Source: an uncultured Lachnospiraceae bacterium
GTDB lineage: Bacteria; Bacillota; Clostridia; Lachnospirales; Lachnospiraceae
Direction: 5' to 3'
DNA: 11,517 nt
NCBI GenBank assembly: GCA_902463835.1
Contig: CABQGZ010000058.1
Coordinates: 1-11,517, forward strand
Shown: one piece after another, positions 6,845 to 11,517 of the stretch
Numbering within the stretch: position 1 is the stretch's first letter
Layout: each line of letters begins with the position of its first letter
Notes under the pieces: generated by a model
The model's database searches: none
Seen by the model: the letters and a program-made list of their open reading frames with translations, nothing else
What the model was told of the DNA's origin: nothing
Position numbers and translations under genes: made by a program

Positions 6845-6920
6845 GTGTGCAAAAAAGTATTAGGTATGCGCAGAAGTACGACGGATAAGAAGATTAGGAA
6901 TAGAAATTGTTTTAGAAATG

Positions 6921-6925
6921 AGAGG
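6921..6925 (+). promoter_or_regulatory. Ribosome binding site that decides the pyrF start
   Basis: AGAGG ends only 2 nt before an ATG at 6928, but 8 nt before the ATG at 6934. Normal spacing therefore favours 6934, giving a protein that begins MINKLV, as I recall for relatives. Confidence 0.6.
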
Positions 6926-6933
6926 ATATGTAT

Positions 6934-7863
6934 ATGATTAACAAGTTAGTCAAAAAGATTCAAAAGACGGGGGCTCCGATCGTGGTGGGCTTAGACCCGA
7001 TGCTTTCCTACGTGCCGGAGCACATTCAGAAGAAGTCATTTGCCGAGTTCGGGGAGACTCTGGAGGGCGCAGCGGACGCCATCTGGCAGTTCAATAAGGA
7101 GATTGTGGACAAGACGTATGATCTGATTCCGGCAGTGAAGCCGCAGATTGCCATGTACGAGCAGTTTGGGGTTCCGGGGGTACAGGCATTTGAGAAGACG
7201 GTGGCCTACTGCCAGGCGAAGGATCTGGTTGTGATCGGAGATATTAAGCGTGGGGATATCGGCTCCACCTCCTCAGCTTATGCGGCAGGTCATGTTGGCC
7301 GGGTAAGGATTGGAACAAAGGAGTACTGCCCGTTCCATGAAGATTTTATTACGGTGAATCCGTATCTTGGAACAGACGGCATCAAGCCCTTTGTAGATGT
7401 ATGTAAGGAAGAAAAGAAGGGTCTTTTTATACTGGTCAAGACATCGAACCCTTCCAGCGGAGAATTCCAGGATCGTCTCATTGACGGACGTCCTCTCTAT
7501 GAATGGGTGGGCGAGAAGGTGGCTCAGTGGGGCCAGGAGCATATGGGGGATTCCTACAGTTATGTGGGGGCCGTGGTAGGAGCCACTTATCCGGAGATGG
7601 GAAAGGTACTCCGCAAGGTGATGCCCAAGAGCTTTATTCTTGTTCCGGGCTACGGAGCCCAGGGCGGAAAGGGCAAGGATCTGGTACACTATTTCAATGA
7701 AGATGGTCTGGGGGCTATCGTGAATTCTTCCCGGGGAATTATTGCGGCTTATAAGCAGGAGCAGTATGATAAGTTCGGCTCAGAGCATTTCGCGGACGCG
7801 TCCCGGGCGGCAGTGGAGGATATGATCGCAGATATCCGTGGAGCGCTGGAGGGAGTAAAGTAA
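6934..7863 (+). CDS. pyrF: Orotidine-5'-phosphate decarboxylase (long form)
   Basis: A 309-aa cytoplasmic enzyme that decarboxylates OMP to UMP, the final step of the pathway. It belongs to the longer subfamily (about 300 aa, not the 230-240 aa Bacillus form). The charge network is seen in G-D103-I-K105-R-G-D108-I, with GLDP (about 19-22) at the first beta strand and a phosphate-binding segment VPGYGAQGG (about 237-245) followed by NSSRGI (264-269). The start at 6934 is chosen over ATG 6928 by ribosome-site spacing; using 6928 would add two residues. The stop overlaps the pyrK ATG by one base (TAATG), implying translational coupling. In the pathway it acts last, although it is encoded second in the operon. 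Confidence 0.96.
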   Translation: MINKLVKKIQKTGAPIVVGLDPMLSYVPEHIQKKSFAEFGETLEGAADAIWQFNKEIVDKTYDLIPAVKPQIAMYEQFGVPGVQAFEKTVAYCQAKDLVVIGDIKRGDIGSTSSAYAAGHVGRVRIGTKEYCPFHEDFITVNPYLGTDGIKPFVDVCKEEKKGLFILVKTSNPSSGEFQDRLIDGRPLYEWVGEKVAQWGQEHMGDSYSYVGAVVGATYPEMGKVLRKVMPKSFILVPGYGAQGGKGKDLVHYFNEDGLGAIVNSSRGIIAAYKQEQYDKFGSEHFADASRAAVEDMIADIRGALEGVK

Positions 7864-8633
7864 TGGCAGAGAAATTCAAGGAGCAGGCGGTGATCATTCG
7901 CCAGGAAGAGATATCCTATGGCATCTACAGCATGTGGCTGAAGACAGACAAGATCGCGGCCCATGCAAAAGCGGGACAATTTATATCCTTGTATTGTCAC
8001 GACGGAAGCAGAATGCTGCCAAGGCCCATCAGCATCTGTGAGATAGACGCGTCGGATAGGGCTCTTCGCATTGTCTACCGCGTGGCGGGAAAGGGAACGG
8101 AAGAATTCTCACGGCTGACCACCGGAAAAGAGATCGAGATTGTGGGACCTCTGGGAAACGGATTTCCCAGGAAAGCAAAGAAAGCATTTCTCATCGGCGG
8201 CGGGATCGGCATTCCTCCCATGCTACAGCTGGCGAAGGAACTGGACTGTGAGAAGCAGGTGATCCTTGGATACCGGGATGAGGAGCTGTTTTTGAAGGAC
8301 GAATTCAAGGGCTTTGGGGATGTGTATGTGGCCACAGAGGACGGAAGCTGCGGCACGGAAGGAAATGTGCTGGATGCGATCCGTGAGAATGGGCTTACGG
8401 CAGATATCATCTATGCCTGCGGTCCGACGCCCATGCTGCGGGCCATCAAGCAATATGCGGCAGACCGGCACATAGAGTGCTGGCTCTCTCTGGAGGAGAA
8501 AATGGCCTGCGGCATCGGCGCGTGCCTGGCCTGTGTGTGCAAGTCCAGGGAGAAGGATGAGCACACCAATGTAAATAATAAGAGAATCTGCAAAGAGGGG
8601 CCGGTATTCCGGGCCGAGGAGGTGGAGCTGTGA
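7863..8633 (+). CDS. pyrK: Dihydroorotate dehydrogenase electron-transfer subunit (FAD/2Fe-2S)
   Basis: A 256-aa subunit that passes electrons from the PyrD FMN through a [2Fe-2S] cluster and FAD to NAD+. The FAD-binding segment LPRPISICE (52-60) is the usual RPxS motif; GGGIGIPPM (112-120) and ACGPTPML (185-192) belong to the NAD-binding ferredoxin-reductase fold. The cluster ligands are C216-G-I-G-A-C221-L-A-C224, then C243. The gap of 18 residues between the third and fourth Cys is a little longer than in the Lactococcus protein as I recall it, and contains an extra C226. The ATG overlaps the pyrF stop (TAATG), and the gene end overlaps pyrD by 4 nt, matching a 1:1 heterotetramer with PyrD. 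Confidence 0.96.
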   Translation: MAEKFKEQAVIIRQEEISYGIYSMWLKTDKIAAHAKAGQFISLYCHDGSRMLPRPISICEIDASDRALRIVYRVAGKGTEEFSRLTTGKEIEIVGPLGNGFPRKAKKAFLIGGGIGIPPMLQLAKELDCEKQVILGYRDEELFLKDEFKGFGDVYVATEDGSCGTEGNVLDAIRENGLTADIIYACGPTPMLRAIKQYAADRHIECWLSLEEKMACGIGACLACVCKSREKDEHTNVNNKRICKEGPVFRAEEVEL

Positions 8634-9535
8634 GAAACACAAAAGTAACGCTTGCCGGTGTCACGCTGGATAATCCGGTGATGCCTGCCTCCGGAACCTT
8701 CGGCTCCGGTCAGGAGTACAGTGAATTTGTAGATCTGAATCGATTGGGAGCTGTGGTGACGAAGGGAGTGGCCAACATCCCGTGGCCGGGGAATCCGACG
8801 CCGAGAATCGCGGAGACCTTCGGCGGCATGCTGAATGCGGTAGGACTTCAGAATCCCGGCATTGATGTTTTTATTCAGAGAGACATCCCATTTTTAAAGA
8901 AGTACGACACGAAGATCATCGTGAATGTCTGCGGGAGATCCACGGAGGATTACTGTGAGGTGGTGGAACGGCTGTCCGATCAGCCGGTGGATCTTTTGGA
9001 GATCAACATTTCCTGCCCCAATGTGAAGGAGGGGGGAATCGCTTTCGGCCAGGATCCGAAGGCGGTGGAAGCGATCACAAGGGAAGTGAAAAAGCATGCG
9101 AAGCAGCCCATTATCATGAAGCTGAGCCCTAATGTGACAGATATTGCCACTATGGCTAAGGCAGCGGAAGCAGGCGGCGCGGATGTGCTGTCTCTTATCA
9201 ATACCATCACAGGCATGAAGATTGATATTCATAAGAGAACCTTTGCCCTGGCCAACAAGACCGGCGGACTGTCCGGTCCGGCCATCCATCCAGTGGCGGT
9301 GCGCATGGTATATCAGGTGGCCCAGGCCACAAAGCTTCCGATCATCGGAATGGGAGGCGTTGTCACGGCGGAGGATGCCATCGAGATGATGCTTGCGGGC
9401 GCAACAGCCGTCTCGGTTGGAACCGCCAACTTTACGAATCCTCTGGCCACGCTGGAGGTAGTGGATGGGATTCGCAGCTACATGGAGACCTATGGCATCG
9501 AGGACGTCAATGAACTGATCGGTGCAGTGAGATAG
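8630..9535 (+). CDS. pyrD: Dihydroorotate dehydrogenase, catalytic subunit (class 1B, NAD-linked)
   Basis: A 301-aa FMN-containing TIM barrel that oxidises dihydroorotate to orotate. Class 1 is shown by the catalytic Cys in N126-I-S-C129-P-N (class 2 enzymes use Ser), and the 1B type by the adjacent pyrK. Other conserved segments: MPASGTFG (18-25), T-K45-G, LQNPG (73-77), MKLSPN (163-168, Lys164), LINTITG (189-195), SGPAIHP (215-221), MGGVVTAEDA (241-250) and VGTANF (263-268) for FMN phosphate. The start is GTG 8630, overlapping the pyrK stop (GTGA, 4 nt) with a strong GAGGAGG (8616-8622) 7 nt upstream; no in-frame ATG lies near. A small hairpin (9536-9550) directly follows the stop. Confidence 0.97.
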   Translation: MRNTKVTLAGVTLDNPVMPASGTFGSGQEYSEFVDLNRLGAVVTKGVANIPWPGNPTPRIAETFGGMLNAVGLQNPGIDVFIQRDIPFLKKYDTKIIVNVCGRSTEDYCEVVERLSDQPVDLLEINISCPNVKEGGIAFGQDPKAVEAITREVKKHAKQPIIMKLSPNVTDIATMAKAAEAGGADVLSLINTITGMKIDIHKRTFALANKTGGLSGPAIHPVAVRMVYQVAQATKLPIIGMGGVVTAEDAIEMMLAGATAVSVGTANFTNPLATLEVVDGIRSYMETYGIEDVNELIGAVR

Positions 9536-9574
9536 AGGCTGGAAAAGCCTGGAAATGCAGGAGGTTTTAGAGAT

Positions 9575-10249
9575 ATGGAAGCATACAAACAGGAATTTAT
9601 TGAGTTTATGGTGGACAGCGGCGTATTGCGCTTTGGAGAATTTACGTTAAAGAGCGGACGCAAGTCACCATTTTTCATGAATGCAGGAGGCTATGTGACG
9701 GGAAGCCAGCTGCGCCGTCTGGGGCAGTATTACGCCAAGGCCATCCACGACAACTACGGCGATGACTTTGATGTATTGTTTGGACCGGCCTACAAGGGAA
9801 TTCCCTTAAGCGTGGCTACAACCATCGCGTACAGTGAATTATTCGGCAAGGAGATTCGTTACTGCTCCAACCGGAAGGAAGTGAAGGATCACGGCGACAC
9901 AGGGATTCTTCTCGGCAGTCCCATAAAGGACGGCGACCGGGTGGTGATCATTGAGGATGTGACTACTTCCGGAAAATCCATCGAGGAGACCTTCCCCATT
10001 ATCCGGGCACAGGGCAATGTGGAGATCAAGGGACTTATGGTATCCTTAAACCGTATGGAGCGTGGAAAAGGCGAGAAGAGCGCCCTGGAGGAGATTAAGG
10101 AAACGTATGGATTTGACGCAAATGCCATTGTAACGATGGCGGATGTGGTGGAACATCTGTATAATAAGCCCTATAAAGGTAATATCTATATAGATGACAC
10201 ATTGAAGGCGGCCATTGATGCGTATTATGAACAGTATGGCGTGAAATAA
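9575..10249 (+). CDS. pyrE: Orotate phosphoribosyltransferase
   Basis: A 224-aa enzyme that joins orotate to PRPP to make OMP. The PRPP-binding motif VVIIEDVTTSGKS (123-135) is clear, with acidic E127-D128 and the phosphate loop TTSGKS. The flexible catalytic loop is K101-E-V-K104-D-H106-G-D-T-G. Substrate segments are LKSGRKSPFF (25-34) and FGPAYKGIPL (69-78). Length is typical of the clostridial/gamma-type enzyme. ATG 9575 has AGGAGG at 9559-9564, with a rather long 10-nt spacing. It is 39 nt after pyrD and is the last pyrimidine gene; the product OMP feeds PyrF. No T-run terminator is seen after it. Confidence 0.97.
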   Translation: MEAYKQEFIEFMVDSGVLRFGEFTLKSGRKSPFFMNAGGYVTGSQLRRLGQYYAKAIHDNYGDDFDVLFGPAYKGIPLSVATTIAYSELFGKEIRYCSNRKEVKDHGDTGILLGSPIKDGDRVVIIEDVTTSGKSIEETFPIIRAQGNVEIKGLMVSLNRMERGKGEKSALEEIKETYGFDANAIVTMADVVEHLYNKPYKGNIYIDDTLKAAIDAYYEQYGVK

Positions 10250-10295
10250 AAAGCGATTGCCGCAGAATCGGCAGAGCACGGAGCGTTATCGATAA

Positions 10296-10315
10296 GCATT
10301 TTGTCAGCAAAGTGC
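10296..10315 (+). promoter_or_regulatory. 8-bp stem-loop before the small membrane-protein ORF
   Basis: GCATTTTG (10296-10303), loop TCAG, CAAAGTGC (10308-10315). The stem is complete with one G-U pair. It ends 5 nt before the strong AAGGAGGG binding site (10321-10328). No run of T follows, so it is not an intrinsic terminator; it could stabilise an mRNA end or modulate initiation. In 10250-10295 I see only a weaker TGCCG/CGGCA 5-bp hairpin. Confidence 0.3.
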
Positions 10316-10333
10316 GTTAGAAGGAGGGATCTT

Positions 10334-10486
10334 ATGAATGAAAAGACCTACAAGGCCATGAGAGGAGCCGGAGCCGGCAGTATCGCAGTGGGAATCATTA
10401 TCCTGGTGACAGGAATTGTATGCGGGGTTCTCACCATCGTGAATGGAGCAAAGTTAATTCGCCACAAATCAGATATCATTTTCTAA
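10334..10486 (+). CDS. Small single-pass membrane protein (50 aa), unknown function
   Basis: A 50-aa protein starting at ATG 10334, 5 nt after a near-perfect AAGGAGGG; the longer frame starting at TTG 10301 lacks such a site. Layout: a short charged N-terminus (about 1-11), a glycine-rich GAGAGSIAVG (11-20) and a hydrophobic helix (about 16-41), then a basic tail (KLIRHK, 41-46). The G-x-G-x-G pattern is the kind that packs helices closely, so oligomerisation or partner binding is plausible. I have an impression of similar small proteins in Lachnospiraceae but cannot name a family. It is followed 12 nt later by the VanZ-like gene, so the two are likely one transcription unit. Confidence 0.7.
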   Translation: MNEKTYKAMRGAGAGSIAVGIIILVTGIVCGVLTIVNGAKLIRHKSDIIF

Positions 10487-10498
10487 AGGAATACGGAA

Positions 10499-10966
10499 TT
10501 GAAAGCAGAACAGAAAAAAGCACTCCGGATATGCAGCTATGGCATATTCGGAGTCTATCTTATTTTATTAACTTATTTCCTGTTTTTTGCGGAGAGTACC
10601 GGCCGGACGAACCCGGAGCGTTCGTATCAATATAATCTGATTCTGTTTAAGGAGATCGGGCGTTTCTTACGGTACCGCAAGACATTGGGAACGATGGCAG
10701 TGGTGCTGAATCTGTTTGGCAATGTTGCAGCTTTTGTGCCCTTTGGGATGATTCTGCCCATTATGCGCCGAAGATGCCGTTCCTTTCTCTATATGACACT
10801 GCTGACCTTTGAGTTCAGCCTTATCATTGAGGTGATTCAGCTTGTATTCCGGGTGGGAAGCTTTGATGTGGATGATCTGCTGCTGAATACCATTGGAGGA
10901 GCGCTGGGGTATCTTGCATTTGCCATTTTAGATAAGATCAGGAGAACAAAATATGAGAAAACGTAG
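10499..10966 (+). CDS. VanZ-like family membrane protein
   Basis: A 155-aa protein with four predicted membrane helices (about 12-31, 66-88, 95-117, 125-144). Family hallmarks: N-L-I-L-F-K-E (46-52) after the first helix, N-L-F-G-N (71-75) with V-P-F-G (80-83), and E111-V-I-Q114 followed by G-S-F-D123-V-D125-D126 and N130-T-I-G-G. These polar residues sit in helices and are the conserved core of VanZ-like proteins, whose founding member gives low-level teicoplanin resistance; the biochemical role of most members is unknown. The start is TTG 10499, since an AAAGGA (10485-10490) lies 8 nt upstream and no ATG occurs near the N-terminus. The 3' end overlaps the next gene by 14 nt. Any drug-resistance role is not supported here. 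Confidence 0.85.
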   Translation: MKAEQKKALRICSYGIFGVYLILLTYFLFFAESTGRTNPERSYQYNLILFKEIGRFLRYRKTLGTMAVVLNLFGNVAAFVPFGMILPIMRRRCRSFLYMTLLTFEFSLIIEVIQLVFRVGSFDVDDLLLNTIGGALGYLAFAILDKIRRTKYEKT

Positions 10967-11279
10967 ATCCTATGAGCATATATTTACGGAGAAGGTACAT
11001 TCGAAAAAAGGAATGCTGGGGCTTGCTTTGGGGATTTTATCAATCCTGGGCGGTATTGTGATGGTTGTGATCTCCTGCCGCGCCAGAGGAGAGGGAAGCG
11101 TGTATCTGGGGAGTGCGGGACTGCTGGCGCTGTTTGTAGCGGCGGCGGCTTTTGCGCTGGCGGTACAGAGTATGCGGGAGGACAGGAGCAAGCGGGCCTT
11201 CCCGATCGCGGCCACCTTGTGCAGCGGAATCGCCCTGGCAGGATGGCTGGTGCTGTATGTCTTGGGAGTTATCTTGTAG
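10953..11279 (+). CDS. Small three-helix membrane protein, unknown function (possibly DUF6142-like)
   Basis: A 108-aa protein with a basic N-terminus (MRKRRSYEH), then three hydrophobic helices at about 20-41, 50-72 and 84-106, separated by short charged loops (RARGEG, and MREDRSKR at 74-81). By the positive-inside rule the N-terminus and the second loop face the cytoplasm. I have a weak memory of this pattern under the label DUF6142 in Lachnospiraceae but cannot verify it. ATG 10953 has AGGAGA (10940-10945) 7 nt upstream and overlaps the VanZ-like stop by 14 nt, so it is co-translated with that gene. There is no catalytic or metal-binding motif. Function unknown. Confidence 0.8.
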   Translation: MRKRRSYEHIFTEKVHSKKGMLGLALGILSILGGIVMVVISCRARGEGSVYLGSAGLLALFVAAAAFALAVQSMREDRSKRAFPIAATLCSGIALAGWLVLYVLGVIL

Positions 11280-11326
11280 CGGGAGCATGAAAAAAGAGAG
11301 CAAATAGGAAAATAGGAGAATCGAGC

Positions 11327-11517
11327 ATGTGTGACAGAGAGTTGTATGAGCCGTATCGTCATGAGGTGGATGAGCGTTATCCCCTTGTGATGGAGCGGAT
11401 TGACGGGATTCGGTTGGAGGAGACAACGCCCGAACCCTTTCGGGATTATTTCCGGAGAACAGCAGAATTCATTATGCAGATGCATAATGCTGAACAGAAG
11501 ATTGCAGAGGGTACTTT
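11327..11517 (+). CDS. N-terminal part of an unidentified, highly charged protein (3' truncated by window)
   Basis: The frame starts at ATG 11327, with AGGAGA (11314-11319) 7 nt upstream, and is open for 63 codons to the right edge. The visible part is hydrophilic and helical, rich in Glu and Arg (MCDRELYEPYRHEV, then DERYPLVMERI, and a 'TTPEPFRDYFRRTAEF' stretch near 36-51). There is no signal peptide or membrane helix. The pattern faintly recalls the helical N-terminus of a large leucyl-aminopeptidase-type protein seen in Lachnospiraceae, but this is a guess. It lies 47 nt after the 108-aa membrane protein, on the same strand. Confidence 0.55.
   Translation, partial: MCDRELYEPYRHEVDERYPLVMERIDGIRLEETTPEPFRDYFRRTAEFIMQMHNAEQKIAEGT

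Noticed and set aside
9536..9550. Hairpin AGGCT-GGAAA-AGCCT directly after the pyrD stop
   Set aside because: Only a 5-bp stem with no T-run, inside an operon; too weak to call as terminator or regulator.
10258..10275. Hairpin TGCCG-CAGAAT-CGGCA after pyrE
   Set aside because: Short stem and no following T-run, so not an intrinsic terminator.

Overview
The window looks like chromosomal DNA from a gut-type Clostridia, most likely family Lachnospiraceae. This rests on moderate GC with AGGAGG-type ribosome binding sites, the order pyrC-pyrF-pyrK-pyrD-pyrE with the NAD-linked (PyrK-containing) dihydroorotate dehydrogenase, and DUF4474-like, AEC-type and VanZ-like proteins of the kind common in that family. 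This is recognition by eye; no database search was run. Almost the whole window is protein coding. I saw no tRNA, rRNA, insertion sequence, phage gene or CRISPR array, and no convincing intrinsic terminator.

Left part (1-3481, all + strand): the C-terminal end of a threonine/serine exporter-type membrane protein overlaps the start of a GH13 alpha-amylase-family protein. Its fold motifs are intact, but the catalytic nucleophile Asp and its companion Arg are replaced. A membrane-anchored DUF4474-like protein and a calcineurin-like metallophosphoesterase follow. Middle (3482-5441): an AEC-family auxin-efflux-type transporter has its own good sigma-A promoter and converges, with only 9 nt between stop codons, on proC (minus strand), the last enzyme of proline synthesis.

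Right part (5442-11517, + strand): proC and the pyrimidine operon diverge from a 191-nt intergenic region holding two back-to-back sigma-A-like promoters. pyrC (dihydroorotase), pyrF (OMP decarboxylase), pyrK and pyrD (two subunits of dihydroorotate dehydrogenase) and pyrE (orotate phosphoribosyltransferase) carry the pathway from carbamoyl aspartate to UMP. The carbamoyl phosphate synthase genes, pyrB/pyrI and pyrR are absent from the window. The spacer of the pyrC promoter is an imperfect 20-bp palindrome, and the leader is too short for a classic PyrR attenuator, so a DNA-binding repressor is a plausible alternative. Downstream of pyrE lies a set of small membrane proteins (50 aa, a VanZ-like 155 aa protein, and 108 aa), and then the start of an unidentified larger gene that runs off the window.

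I did not find a clearly new multi-gene system. The two best leads are the GH13 protein without its nucleophile and the palindromic element in the pyrC promoter.
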